Assembly (NCBI GenBank): GCA_963402885.1
Contig: OY727096.1
Span: 20,193,820 to 20,257,819 of the forward strand
Direction: 5' to 3'
DNA from: Antedon bifida
Lineage: Eukaryota > Echinodermata > Crinoidea > Comatulida > Antedonidae
Length of the DNA stretch: 64,000 bases
Shown here: piece by piece, positions 48,688 through 62,920 of the stretch
How the letters are laid out: each line of letters starts with the position of its first letter
How positions within the stretch are numbered: position 1 is the stretch's first letter
Notes under the pieces: generated by a model
Seen by the model: the letters and a program-made list of their open reading frames with translations, nothing else
The model's database searches: none
What the model was told of the DNA's origin: nothing
Program-made: the position numbers and the translations under genes

Positions 48688-50227
48688 TTTTTATTATTTT
48701 TTTTATTATTTTTTTTCTTTTTATTGTTTCTGTACACTATTTTGTGTAACAATTATCTCAAAAAGTTTAATGTCAATGATTACAAAAATTTCAGAATATC
48801 TTTCAAATAATACAACTTAATCCTAATAAGCTTTCCAGCGTGATCACTCATCCGTGACGACATTTATACGCCATTTTGCGAAATCACATTATCAATCATA
48901 TCTCCATAATTCATTATCACATATTAATGAAATTCACTACACGTAAACTTCAGATCAAGGGTAAAAATATTAGCAAATCAAAACGCACGCGCACGTAGGT
49001 TCATGCGCGTGATATCGCGCGTTAAAAATTTAAAACGCTCAAAATTAAGTTTTGATCAATTTAGAGCATGAATTAGGCCATTTGCGTGTTTCAAAAAATT
49101 ACTGCGCAAAAATGCGTTTTTGCGCGCGCGATACTTAAAAAGCGTAAAAAATATGAATTTTTTTTACAAATCTCATTCTACTCACCATCCTTAGTACATT
49201 CACCAAATTTGAGTCAGTTCCGACTTAAAATAACGCTATACGAGCACGTTAAAAATGACAAAATGCGCACATTTATTTTACAAAAGTTCTGAAAATGGTG
49301 AAAAATAGGTCTTTTTTAAAATGAAAATAATTCTTCAGAATGCAAGATGACCCCCGATTTTTTTAACTTATTCTGGAAGCCATTGAGTTGTAGATATGAA
49401 TTCATGTACACATTTTACGTACAAAATGTTTTGACGTCATCAAATGGCCACTTGAATTTAAAAATTAGGATTTGTTATCTTTTTGTGTAGATTATCACAT
49501 TCAACAGAGCGCATCTTGGTTATGTGTGCTCGAATTTCGCACAACTTTCAGTATGTGCTTGCTTAATTAATTATCTTTATCATGAGTTGACACTATCTTC
49601 ATTTTAATGACGTCATCACGCGTAAAAACTTGAATAACGTAGGCCGTGTAATTTCACCTTCGCAGTAAATTTGAATATCTTACAGCTCTTCAGAATTGAA
49701 GGTTACCTTGATGATTATAATTTATTATGAAAGCTGATGAAATGTAGATAATAATTCATATAAAAATTAAGCCTATCGGATGTTGTGACGTTAACATATG
49801 GCCAGTTGAAGTGAAAAAGTAGTTTTTTCATATTTTTCGTCAAAGTTATACACATTTCAAAGAGCGCGCACAGCGCTTCTACATGCCAAATTTTTTTCCA
49901 AATCTTATATTTTTTTGCTCAATTAATTATCTTTCGAAATTGTCATCTTAAAGTTTAGTTTGATAACGTCATCATGCCAAAAAATTAGAACATGTGTGTC
50001 CCGTAATTTCACCTATGCTACACTGTATATAGATATACAGTATATACTGTACATATTGTATATGGCATATAGGCACAACTCAGCACTATAAGCATATAAT
50101 AGGATGGCATACATCAACATTTTCCGATCGTATGTTAACGTACGTGCATGTTAAAAAAAAATTAATTTCAGTAAAATGATAAAAATGATCACCTATAATT
50201 CGTCAAAGTGACGAATTAAATTCTAGT
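48688..50227 (+). mobile_element. type A body A18 without adjacent left end
   Basis: Starts TTTTTATTATTTTTTTTATT and ends with CTAGT at 50223-50227. Carries the A16/A23 variant set (TACAACTTAATCC, CACATTTATTTT). Confidence 0.83.
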
Positions 50228-53200
50228 TAGGTGATCATTTAGAATTCTAAATGATCACCTATTGTTATTGTATGAAATCTTTATTTTTAGGTGATCATTT
50301 AGAATAAAATGATCACCTATTGTTATTGTATAAAATCTTTATTGTTTTTTTCTTTCTTTTTATTGTTTCTGTACACTATTTTGTGTAACAATTATCTCAA
50401 AAAGTTTAATGTCAATGATTACAAAAATTTCAGAATATCTTTCAAATAATATAACTTAATCCTAATAAGCTTTCCAGCGTGATCACTCATCCGTGACGAC
50501 ATTTATACGCCATTTTGCGAAATCACATTATCAATCATATCTCCATAATTCATTATCACATATTAATGAAATTCACTACACGTAAACTTCAGATCAAGGG
50601 TAAAAATATTAGCAAATAAAAACGCACACGCACGTAGGTTCATGCGCGTGATATCGCGCGTTAAAAATTTAAAACGCTCAAAATTAAGTTTTGATCAATT
50701 TAGAGCATGAATTAGGCCATTTGCGTGTTTAAAAAATTACTGCGCAAAAATGCGTTTTTGCGCGCGCGACACTTAAAAAGCGTAAAAAATATGAATTTTT
50801 TTTACAAATCGCATTCTACTCACCATTCTTAGTACATTCACCAAATTTGAGTCAGTTCCGACTTAAAACAACGCTATACGAGCAGGTTAAAAATGACAAA
50901 ATGCGCAAATTAATTGCATCAAAGTGCTGAAAATGGTGAAAAATAAGGCCTTTTTAAAATGAATATAAATCTTCAGAATGGCAGGTGACCCCTAATTTTT
51001 TTAACTTATTCGGGAAGCCATTGGGTTGTAGATACATATTCATGTACACATTAGACGTACAAAATGGTATGACGTCATCAAATGGCCACTTGAATTTAAA
51101 AATTAGTAATTTTTATCTTTTTGTGTGGGTTATCACATTCAGTAGAGCGCATCTCCGTTATTTGAGCCCGATTTTCGCAAAAATTTTAGAATGTGCTTGC
51201 TCAATTGATTATCTTTCTCATGGGTTGTAAACATTTTTATTTTGATGACGTCATCACGCGTAAAAACTTGAATAACCTAGGTCGTGTAATTTTAGCTACA
51301 CCATACATTTGAATATCTAATAGCTCTTCAGAATTAAAGGTGACCTTGAAGATTATAACATATTATGAAAGCTGTTGAAATGTAGATATGAATTCATATA
51401 AAAATTAAGCCTATCGGATGTTGCGATGTTATAATATGGCCAGTTGAAGTTAAAACGTAGTTTTTAGATTTCTTTAGTCGAAGTTATACAAATTTCAATG
51501 AGCGCGCATTGCGCTTCTACGTATCAAATTCTCTTCCAATCTTTATATTTATTTGCTCAATTCATTATCTTTCGAAATTGTCATCTTCGAGTTTATTTTG
51601 ATAATTCCATCATACCAACAAATTTGAACATGATGTGGGTCCCATAATTTTACCTATGCTACACTGTATATAGATATACAGTATATACTGTATATATTGT
51701 ATATGACACATAATAGGTACAACTCAGCACTATGTGTATATGCATCATGTCATAGGATGGCGTACATCAGCTTTTTACGATCGTATGTTAACGTACGTGC
51801 ATGTTTAAAAAATGTTAATTTCATTAAAATGATAAAAATGATCACCTATAATTCGTCAAAGTGACGAATTAAATTCTAGTTTTTCTTTTTATTGTTTCTG
51901 TACACTATTTTGTGTAACAATTATCTCAAAAAGTTTAATGTCAATGATTACAAAAATTTCAGAATATCTTTCAAATAATATAACTTAATCCTAATAAGCT
52001 TTCCAGCGTGATCACTCATCCGTGACGACATTTATACGCCATTTTGCGAAATCACATTATCAATCATATCTCCATAATTCATTATCACATATTAATGAAA
52101 TTCACTACACGTAAACTTCAGATCAAGGGTAAAAATATTAGCAAATAAAAACGCACGCGCACGTAGGTTCATGCGCGTGATATCGCGCGTTAAAAATTTA
52201 AAACGCTCAAAATTAAGTTTTGATCAATTTAGAGCATGAATTAGGCCATTTGCGTGTTTCAAAAAATTACTGCGCAAAAATGCGTTTTTGCGCGCGCGAT
52301 ACTTAAAAAGCGTAAAAAATATGATTTTTTTACAAATCTCATTCTACTCACCATCCTTAGTACATTCACCAAATTTGAGTCAGTTCCGACTTAAAATAAC
52401 GCTATACGAGCACGTTAAAAATGACAAAATGCGCACATTAATTTTACAAAAGTTCTGAAAATGGTGAAAAATAGGTCTTTTTTAAAATGAAAATAACTCT
52501 TCAGAATGCAAGATGACCCCCGATTTTGTTAACTTATTCTGGAAGCCATTGAGTTGTAGATATGAATTCATGTACACATTTTACGTACAAAATGTTTTGA
52601 CGTCATCAAATGGCCACTTGAATTTAAAAATAAGGATTTGTTATCTTTTTGTGTAGATTATCACATTCAACAGAGCGCATCTTGGTTATGTGTCCTCGAA
52701 TTTCACACAACTTTCATTATGTGCTTGCTTAATTAATTATCTTTATCATGAGTTGACACTATTTTCATTTTAATGACGTCATCACGCGTAAAAACTTGAA
52801 TAACGTAGGCCGTGTAATTTCACCTTCGCAGTAAATTTGAATATCTTACAGCTCTTCAAAATTGAAGGTTACCTTGATGATTATAATTTATTATGAAAGC
52901 TGATGAAATGTAGATATTAATTCATATAAAAATTAAGCCTATCGGATGTTGTGACGTTAACATATGGCCAGTTGAAGTGAAAAAGTAGTTTTTTTATATT
53001 TTTCGTCCAAGTTATACACAATTCAAAGAGCGCGCACAGCGCTTCTACGTGCCAAATTTTTTTCCAAATCTTATATTTTTTTGCTCAATTAATTATCTTT
53101 CGAAATTGTCATCTTAAAGTTTAGTTTGATAACGTCATCATGCCAAAAAATTAGAACATGTGTGTCCCGTAATTTCACCTATGCTACACTGTATATAGAT

Positions 53201-53393
53201 ATACAGTATATACTGTACATATTGTATATGGCATATAGGCACAACTCAGCACTATAAGCATATAATAGGATGGCATACATCAACATTTTCCGATCGTATG
53301 TTAACGTACGTGCATGTTTAAAAAAAATTAATTTCAGTAAAATGATAAAAATGATCACCTATAATTCGTCAAAGTGACGAATTAAATTCTAGT
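50228..53393 (+). mobile_element. type A element A19, interrupted by A20
   Basis: The left end 50228-50287 ends in TATGAAATCTTTATTTT and the body resumes at 51881 as TTTTCTTTTTATTG. Joined, the tract is T8-C, equal to A14. The body ends with CTAGT at 53389-53393. Confidence 0.87.
50288..51880 (+). mobile_element. chimeric type A/A' element A20 nested in A19
   Basis: The first ~500 bp match the common A type (GTGACGACATTTATACGCC at about 50494, CACGTAGGTTCATGCGCG). From about 50811 it matches A' copies A13 and A26 (AAATCGCATTC, ACGAGCAGGTT, GGTGACCCCTAATTT). The switch lies between about 50770 and 50812. Both ends are normal. Confidence 0.85.
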
Positions 53394-54957
53394 TAGGTGA
53401 TCATTTAGAATAAAATGATCACCTATTGTTATTGTATCAAATCTTTATTTTTCTTTTTATTGTTTCTGTACACTATTTTGTGTAACAGATATCTCAAAAA
53501 GTTTAATGTCAATGATTACCAAAATTTCAGAATATCTTTCAAATGATATAACTTAATCCTAATAAGCTTTCCAGCGTGATCACTCATCCGTGACGTCATT
53601 TATACGCCATTTTGTGAAATCACATTATCAATCATATCTCCATAATTCATTATCACATATTAATGAAATTCACTACACGTATACTTCAGGTCAAGGGTAA
53701 AAATATTAGCAGATAAAAAGTTGCGCGTTTCAAGGTCATGCACGTGAAATCGCGCGTTAAAAATTTAGAACGCTCAAAATTAAGTTTTGATCAATTTAGA
53801 GCATGAATTAGGCCATTTGCGCGTTTCAAAAAATTACTGCGCAAAAACACGTTTTTGTGCACGCGATACTTAGACAGCGTAAAAAATAAAATTTGATGTA
53901 TAAATCACAATCTACTCACAATTCTTAGTACATTCACCGATTTTGAGTCCATTCCGACTTAAGATAACGCTATACGAGCACGTTAAAAATGACAAAATGC
54001 GCAAATTAATTGCATCAAAGTGCTGAAAATGGTGAAAAATAAGGCATTTTTAAAATGAAAATAACTCTTCAGAATGCAAGATGACCCCCATTTTTTTTAA
54101 CTTATTCGGGAAGCCATTGAGTTGTAGATATGAATTCATGTACACATTTGACGTAGAAAATGTTGTGACATCATCAAATGGCCACTTGAATTTAAAATTA
54201 AGTTTTTTTTCTCTTTTGTCATATTTTATCACATTCAATAGAACGCATCTCTAATAATTTGTTCCTGATTTTCGATCAAATTTTAGTATGTGATTTCTCA
54301 ATTAATTGACTTTCTCGTGACCTGCCACTATTTTTATTTTGATGACGTCATCACGCGTAAAAACTTGAATAACGTAGGTCGTGTAATTTCACCTTCGCCG
54401 TAAATTTGAATATCTACAGCTCTTCAGAATTAAAGGTTACCTTGATAATTATAATTTATTATGAAAGCTGATGAAATGTAGATATGAATTCATATAAAAA
54501 TTAAGCCTATCGGATGTTGTGACGTTAACATATGGCCAGTTGAAGTTAAAAAGTAGTTTTTTCATCTTTTTCGTCAAAGTTATACAAATTTCAAAGAGCG
54601 CGCACAGCGCTTCTACGTGCCAAATTCTCTTCCAATTCTTATATTTATTTGCTCAATTCATTATCTTTCGAAATTGTCATCTTCGAGTTTATTTTGATAA
54701 TTCCATCATACCAACAAATTAGAACATGATGTGTGTCCCGTAATTTCACCTATGCTACACTTTATATAGATACATTATATACTGTACATATTGTATATGG
54801 CATAATAATAGGCACAACTCAGCACTAAAGCGTATAATAGGATGGCATACATCAACATTTTCTGATCGTATGTTAACGTATGTGCAAACAAATTATTTCG
54901 GTAAAATGATAAAAATGATCACCTATAATTCGTCAAAGTGACGAATTAAATTCTAGT
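53394..54957 (+). mobile_element. type A' element A21
   Basis: A complete divergent unit with TTGCGCGTTTCAAGGTCATG and a right half like A10 (TTCTCTTCCAATTCTTATAT). The right end is shortened near 54880 (ACGTATGTGCAAACAAATTA). Confidence 0.85.
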
Positions 54958-55012
54958 TAGGTGATCATTTAGAATAAAATGATCACCTATTGTTATTGTA
55001 TAAAATCTTTAT

Positions 55013-58000
55013 TAGGTGATCATTTAGAATAAAATGATCACCTATTGTTATTGTATAAAATCTTTATTATTATTTTTTTTTTTATTGGTTTTCCGCAACG
55101 AAGTTGCAGGAAAACCTCTTGTGATTGTACGAAATCATCATCATCATCTTTTTTTTCATCTTCTTTCTTTCTGTATGATTTTTGTGTAACGCTTTTCTCT
55201 GAAACTTGCAAACATAACATTTTGTGAACTATGTTAACATTTTGACATTTATGTAACGTCGTCAAGCGAAGCTTTTCATGATGTTTACAATTGCGCAACG
55301 TGACGTACGCGCGATTTAACGATTTTCTCGTATTTAACATAGGTCAAAAACCAAATAACATTTTAAATTGAAACTTTGCACAAGTTTAATTTATATCATG
55401 CGCTAACTTTCTGTTGAACAAAAATTGCGTGTTTTACACAAAGTTACGCGTGCACGCGCATTTAAAATTTCAAAATGCGCAAAATTAATTTCTAATCAAC
55501 TTTCTACGCGTTTCATGTCGTTTTAAGCATGTAAACAATTTCCACGCGTGCGCAAATTTTTACGTGTGCGGTGCGCACGTAGCATTAAAAACATATTTTT
55601 TTCGCGTGATTTATGTTTTTCCAGCCTTTTCTAGTAATTTTACCAACTTTTAAACAATTTCGACTTACATTAACGTCATACGAGCACGTGGAATTGGACA
55701 ATTTGCGCGAGTTTTTGTTGAAAAAGTTAAAAAATTCGTCAAAATTATGCCTTTTTTTAAACAGTCGTAATTTCTAAACTGCACGGTCAACTTTTTGTGG
55801 ATGACATTTTCTGGAAGTTAATGAGTTGTAGATATCGGATCATGTATTAATATGGCTAACCGGACATTGTGACGTCATCGTATGGCCACGCTAATATAAA
55901 ATTTAGGATTTTTGTATCTTTCGTCATAGCTCATCACATTTAATAGAGCGCATCTCCACTTATCCGTTTTCCATTTTCACCCAAATTTTGATATTGTCTA
56001 GGTCAATCAACTGTCTTTCGCATGAATTAGAAATATTTTAATTTTTTTGACGTCATCATTCCTAAAAATTTAAATTACGTGTGGCATTAATTTCATCTTT
56101 ACAGTAAATTTTAATCTGTTATAGCTCGTAAGAATAAAATTTGATAATCACGATTAAAACGTTTTATGGAAGCTATTGGATTGTAGATACGAAATCATGT
56201 GAAAATTTTGCCAATCGGATGTTGTGACGTCATCATATGGCCAGTTAAATGAAAAAAGTCGTATTTTCATCTTTTGCGTCATAATTCATTACATTTAAAA
56301 GAGCGCGCATCAATATTTCACGTATTCAAATTTCTTCTAGACGTTAATATGTTGTTGCTGAGATAATTTCCTTCCGAAATTGCTACCTTCGCATTTCATT
56401 TTAAAACCGTCAACATGTTAAAATTTGTAATAAATAGCGGGTCCCGTAATTTCACCTATTCTACACTGTGTGATATGGATACAGATTATACTGTGTATAC
56501 TATATATGAATCGAAATAATAGAATTCAGCAATAACAACATATCATATTCTTCAGTTCAGGTCATAATGCCAACGTGAACACTTCCTTTTGTCCTCAACC
56601 TATCCCTTAATGTTAAAAGGTACGTCGTTACACGTTCATGTTGCACCACTTGCGCGGCGGAAAACCAAACTCGTCAAAGTGACGAGTTACATGTCTAGTT
56701 ATTTTTTTTCTTTTTATTGTTTCTGTACACTATTTTGTGTAACAATTATCTCAAAAAGTTTAATGTCAATGATTACAAAAATTTCAGAATATCTTTCAAA
56801 TAATACAACTTAATCCTAATAAGCTTTCCAGCGTGATCACTCATCCGTGACGACATTTATACGCCATTTTGCGAAATCACATTATCAATCATATCTCCAT
56901 AATTCATTATCACATATTAATGAAATTCACTACACGTAAACTTCAGATCAAGGGTAAAAATATTAGCAAATAAAAACGCACGCGCACGTAGGTTCATGCG
57001 CGTGATATCGCGCGTTAAAAATTTAAAACGCTCAAAATTAAGTTTTGATCAATTTAGAGCATGAATTAGGCCATTTGCGTGTTTCAAAAAATTACTGCGC
57101 AAAAATGCGTTTTTGCGCGCGCGATACTTAAAAAGCGTAAAAAATATGAATTTTTTTTACAAATCTCATTCTACTCACCATCCTTAGTACATTCACCAAA
57201 TTTGAGTCAGTTCCGACTTAAAATAACGCTATACGAGCACGTTAAAAATGACAAAATGCGCACATTTATTTTACAAAAGTTCTGAAAATGGTGAAAAATA
57301 GGTCTTTTTTAAAATGAAAATAATTCTTCAGAATGCAAGATGACCCCCGATTTTTTTAACTTATTCTGGAAGCCATTGAGTTGTAGATATGAATTCATGT
57401 ACACATTTTACGTACAAAATGTTTTGACGTCATCAAATGGCCACTTGAATTTAAAAATTAGGATTTGTTATCTTTTTGTGTAGATTATCACATTCAACAG
57501 AGCGCATCTTGGTTATGTGTGCTCGAATTTCGCACAACTTTCAGTATGTGCTTGCTTAATTAATTATCTTTATCATGAGTTGACACTATCTTCATTTTAA
57601 TGACGTCATCACGCGTAAAAACTTGAATAACGTAGGCCGTGTAATTTCACCTTCGCAGTAAATTTGAATATCTTACAGCTCTTCAAAATTGAAGGTTACC
57701 TTGATGATTATAATTTATTATGAAAGCTGATGAAATGTAGATATTAATTCATATAAAAATTAAGCCTATCGGATGTTGTGACGTTAACTTATGGCCAGTT
57801 GAAGTGAAAAAGTAGTTTTTTCATATTTTTCGTCAAAGTTATACACAATTCAAAGAGCGCGCACAGCGCTTCTACGTGCCAAATTTTTTTCCAAATCTTA
57901 TATTTTTTTGCTCAATTAATTATCTTTCGAAATTGTCATCTTAAAGTTTAGTTTGATAACGTCATCATGCCAAAAAATTAGAACATGTGTCCCGCAATTT

Positions 58001-58219
58001 CACCTATGCTACACTGTATATAGATATACAGTATATACTGTACATATTGTATATGGCATATAGGCACAACTCAGCACTATAAGCATATAATAGGATGGCA
58101 TACATCAACATTTTCCGATCGTATGTTAACGTACGTGCATGTTTAAAAAAAAATTAATTTCAGTAAAATGATAAAAATGATCACCTATAATTCGTCAAAG
58201 TGACGAATTAAATTCTAGT
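55013..58219 (+). mobile_element. type A element A23, middle of the nest
   Basis: The left end and tract (55013-55085) are followed by B3, then by the body 56700-58219, which has the TACAACTTAATCC / CACATTTATTTT variants of A16 and A18. Confidence 0.85.
55086..56699 (+). mobile_element. type B element B3, innermost of the nest
   Basis: A complete type B unit with its own palindrome and right end (CTAGT ending 56699), close to B2. It lies in the T tract of A23. Confidence 0.86.
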
Positions 58220-59746
58220 TATTATTTTTTTTTTTCTTTTTATTGTTTCTGTACACTATTTTGTGTAACAATTATCTCAAAAAGTTTAATGTCAATGATT
58301 ACAAAAATTTCAGAATATCTTTCAAATAATATAACTTAATCCTAATAAGCTTTCCAGCGTGATCACTCATCCGTGACGACATTTATACGCCATTTTGCGA
58401 AATCACATTATCAATCATATCTCCATAATTCATTATCACATATTAATGAAATTCACTACACGTAAACTTCAGATCAAGGGTAAAAATATTAGCAAATAAA
58501 AACGCACGCGCACGTAGGTTCATGCGCGTGATATCGCGCGTTAAAAATTTAAAACGCTCAAAATTAAGTTTTGATCAATTTAGAGCATGAATTAGGCCAT
58601 TTGCGTGTTTCAAAAAATTACTGCGCAAAAATGCGTTTTTGCGCGCGCGATACTTAAAAAGCGTAAAAAACATGAATTTTTTTTACAAATCTCATTCTAC
58701 TCACCATCCTTAGTACATTCACCAAATTTGAGTCAGTTCCGACTTAAAATAACGCTATACGAGCACGTTAAAAATGACAAAGTGCGCACATTAATTTTAC
58801 AAAAGTTCTGAAAATGGTGAAAAATAGGTCTTTTTTAAAATGAAAATAATTCTTCAGAATGCAAGATGACCCCCGATTTTTTTAACTTATTCTGGAAGCC
58901 ATTGAGTTGTAGGTATGAATTCATGTACACATTTTACGTACAAAATGTTTTGACGTCATCAAATGGCCACTTGAATTTAAAAATTAGGATTTGTTATCTT
59001 TTTGTGTAGATTATCACATTCAACAGAGCGCATCTTGGTTATGTGTGCTCGAATTTCGCACAACTTTCAGTATGTGCTTGCTTAATTAATTATCTTTATC
59101 ATGAGTTGACACTATCTTCATTTTAATGACGTCATCACGCGTAAAAACTTGAATAACGTAGGCCGTGTAATTTCACCTTCGCAGTAAATTTGAATATCTT
59201 ACAGCTCTTCAGAATTGAAGGTTACCTTGATGATTATAATTTATTATGAAAGCTGATGAAATTTAGATATTAATTCATATAAAAATTAAGCCTATCGGAT
59301 GTTGTGACGTTAACATATGGCCAGTTGAAGTGAAAAAGTAGTTTTTTCATATTTTTCGTCAAAGTTATACACAATTCAAAGAGCGCGCACAGCGCTTCTA
59401 CGTGCCAAATTTTTTTCCAAATCTTATATTTTTTTGCTCAATTAATTATCTTTCGAAATTGTCATCTTAAAGTTTAGTTTGATAACGTCATCATGCCAAA
59501 AAATTAGAACATGCGTGTCCCGTAATTTCACCTATGCTACACTGTATATAGATATACAGTATATACTGTACATATTGTATATGGCATATAGGCACAACTC
59601 AGCACTATAAGCATATAATAGGATGGCATACATCAACATTTTCCGATCGTATGTTAACGTACGTGCATGTTTAAAAAAAATTTATTTCAGTAAAATGATA
59701 AAAATGATCACCTATAATTCGTCAAAGTGACGAATTAAATTCTAGT

Positions 59747-61332
59747 TAGGTGATCATTTAGAATGCTAAATGATCACCTATTGTTATTGTATGAAATCTT
59801 TATTATTATTTTTTTTTTTTTTCTTTTTATTGTTTCTGTACACTATTTTGTGTAACAATTATCTCAAAAAGTTTAATGTCAATGATTACAAAAATTTCAG
59901 AATATCTTTCAAATAATATAACTTAATCCTAATAAGCTTTCCAGCGTGATCACTCATCCGTGACGACATTTATACGCCATTTTGCGAAATCACATTATCA
60001 ATCATATCTCCATAATTCATTATCACATATTAATGAAATTCACTACACGTAAACTTCAGATCAAGGGTAAAAATATTAGCAAATAAAAACGCACGCGCAC
60101 ATAGGTTCATTCGCGTGATATCGCGCGTTAAAAATTTAAAACGCTCAAAATAAAGTTTTGATCAATTTAGAGCATGAATTAGGCCATTTGCGTGTTTCAA
60201 AAAATTACTGCGCAAAAATGCGTTTTTGCGCGCGCGATACTTAAAAAGCGTAAAAAATATGAATTTTTTTTACAAATCTCATTCTACTCACCATCCTTAG
60301 TACATTCACCAAATTTGAGTCAGTTCCGACTTAAAATAACGCTATACGAGCACGTTAAAAATGACAAAATGCGCACATTAATTTTACAAAAGTTCTGAAA
60401 ATGGTGAAAAATAGGTCTTTTTTAAAATGAAAATAATTCTTCAGAATGCAAGATGACCCCCGATTTTTTTAACTTATTCTGGAAGCCATTGAGTTGTAGA
60501 TATGAATTCATGTACACATTTTACGTACAAAATGTCTTGACGTCATCAAATGGCCACTTGAATTTAAAAATTAGGATTTGTTATCTTTTTGTGTAGATTA
60601 TCACATTCAACAGAGCGCATCTTGGTTATGTGTGCTCGAATTTCGCACAACTTTCAGTATGTGCTTGCTTAATTAATTATCTTTATCATGAGTTGACACT
60701 ATCTTCATTTTAATGACGTCATCACGCGTTAAAACTTGAATAACGTAGGCCGTGTAATTTCACCTTCGCAGTAAATTTGAATATCTTACAGCTCTTCAGA
60801 ATTGAAGGTTACCTTGATGATTATAATTTATTATGAAAGCTGATGAAATGTAGATATTAATTCATATAAAAATTAAGCCTATCGGATGTTGTGACGTTAA
60901 CATATGGCCAGTTGAAGTGAAAAAGTAGTTTTTTCATATTTTTCGTCAAAGTTATACACAATTCAAAGAGCGCGCACAGCGCTTCTACGTGCCAAATTTT
61001 TTTCCAAATCTTATATTTTTTTGCTCAATTAATTATCTTTCGAAATTGTCATCTTAAAGTTTAGTTTGATAACGTCATCATGCCAAAAAATTAGAACATG
61101 TGTGTCCCGTAATTTCACCTATGCTACACTGTATATAGATATACAGTATATACTGTACATATTGTATATGGCATATAGGCACAACTCAGCACTATAAGCA
61201 TATAATAGGATGGCATACATCAACATTTTCCGATCGTATGTTAACGTACCGTGCATGTTAAAAAAATTAATTTCAGTAAAATGATAAAAATGATCACCTA
61301 TAATTCGTCAAAGTGACGAATTAAATTCTAGT
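59747..61332 (+). mobile_element. type A element A24
   Basis: A complete 1586-bp unit. Its CACGCGCA hairpin is damaged on both arms (CGCACATAGG, TTCGCGTG), and GTTAACGTACCGTGC has an extra C. Confidence 0.86.
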
Positions 61333-62920
61333 TAGGTGATCATTTAGAATAAAATGATCACCTATTGTTATTGTATAAAATCTTTATTATTATTTTTCTT
61401 TTTTTTTTTCTTTTTATTGTTTCTGTACACTATTTTGTGTAACAATTATCTCAAAAAGTTTAATGTCAATGATTACAAAAATTTCAGAATATCTTTCAAA
61501 TAATATAACTTAATCCTAATAAGCTTTCCAGCGTGATCACTCATCCGTGACGACATTTATACGCCATTTTGCGAAATCACATTATCAATCATATCTCCAT
61601 AATTCATTATCACATATTAATGAAATTCACTACACGTAAACTTCAGATCAAGGGTAAAAATATTAGCAAATAAAAACGCACGCGCACGTAGGTTCATGCG
61701 CGTGATATCGCGCGTTAAAAATTTAAAACGCTCAAAATTAAGTTTTGATCAATTTAGAGCATGAATTAGGCCATTTGCGTGTTTCAATAAATTACTGCGC
61801 AAAAATGCGTTTTTGCGCGCGCGATACTTAAAAAGCGTAAAAAATATGAATTTTTTTTACAAATCTCATTCTACTCACCATCCTTAGTACATTCACCAAA
61901 TTTGAGTCAGTTCCGACTTAAAATAACGCTATACGAGCACGTTAAAAATGACAAAATGCGCATATTAATTTTACAAAAGTTCTGAAAATGGTGAAAAATA
62001 GGTCTTTTTTAAAATGAAAATAATTCTTCAGAATGCAAGATGACCCCCGATTTTTTTAACTTATTCTGGAAGCCATTGAGTTGTAGATATGAATTCATGT
62101 ACACACTTTACGTACAAAGTGTTTTGACGTCATCAAATGGCCACTTGAATTTAAAAATTAGGATTTGTTATCTTTTTGTGTAGATTATCACATTCAACAG
62201 AGCGCATCTTGGTTATGTGTGCTCGAATTTCGCACAACTTTCAGTATGTGCTTGCTTAATTAATTATCTTTATCATGAGTTGACACTATCTTCATTTTAA
62301 TGACGTCATCACGCGTAAAAACTTGAATAACGTAGGCCGTGTAATTTCACCTTCGCAGTAAATTTGAATATCTTACAGCTCTTCAGAATTGAAGGTTACC
62401 TTGATGATTATAATTTATTATGAAAGCTGATGAAATGTAGATATTAATTCATATAAAAATTAAGCCTATCGGATGTTGTGACGTTAACATATGGCCAGTT
62501 GAAGTGAAAAAGTAGTTTTTTCATATTTTTCGTCAAAGTTATACACAATTCAAAGAGCGCGCACAGCGCTTCTACGTGCCAAATTTTTTTCCAAATCTTA
62601 TATTTTTTTGCTCAATTAATTATCTTTCGAAATTGTCATCTTAAAGTTTAGTTTGATAACGTCATCATGCCAAAAAATTAGAACATGTGTGTCCCGTAAT
62701 TTCACCTATGCTACACTGTATATAGATATACAGTATATACTGTACATATTGTATATGGCATATAGGCACAACTCAGCACTATAAGCATATAATAGGATGG
62801 CATACATCAACATTTTCCGATCGTATGTTAACGTACGTGCATGTTTAAAAAAAATTAATTTCAGTAAAATGATAAAAATGATCACCTATAATTCGTCAAA
62901 GTGACGAATTAAATTCTAGT
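61333..62920 (+). mobile_element. type A element A25
   Basis: A complete 1588-bp unit of the A2/A3/A9 variant group (CAATAAATTAC, GCGCATATTAA, ACACACTTTACG). Confidence 0.86.

Larger units (their letters stand above)
54958..59746 (+). mobile_element. type A element A22, outermost of a three-level nest
   Basis: The left end is 54958-55012; its body is 58220-59746, after all nested material. Joining 55012 to 58220 gives CTTTATTATTATTTTTT, a normal tract. Confidence 0.84.
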
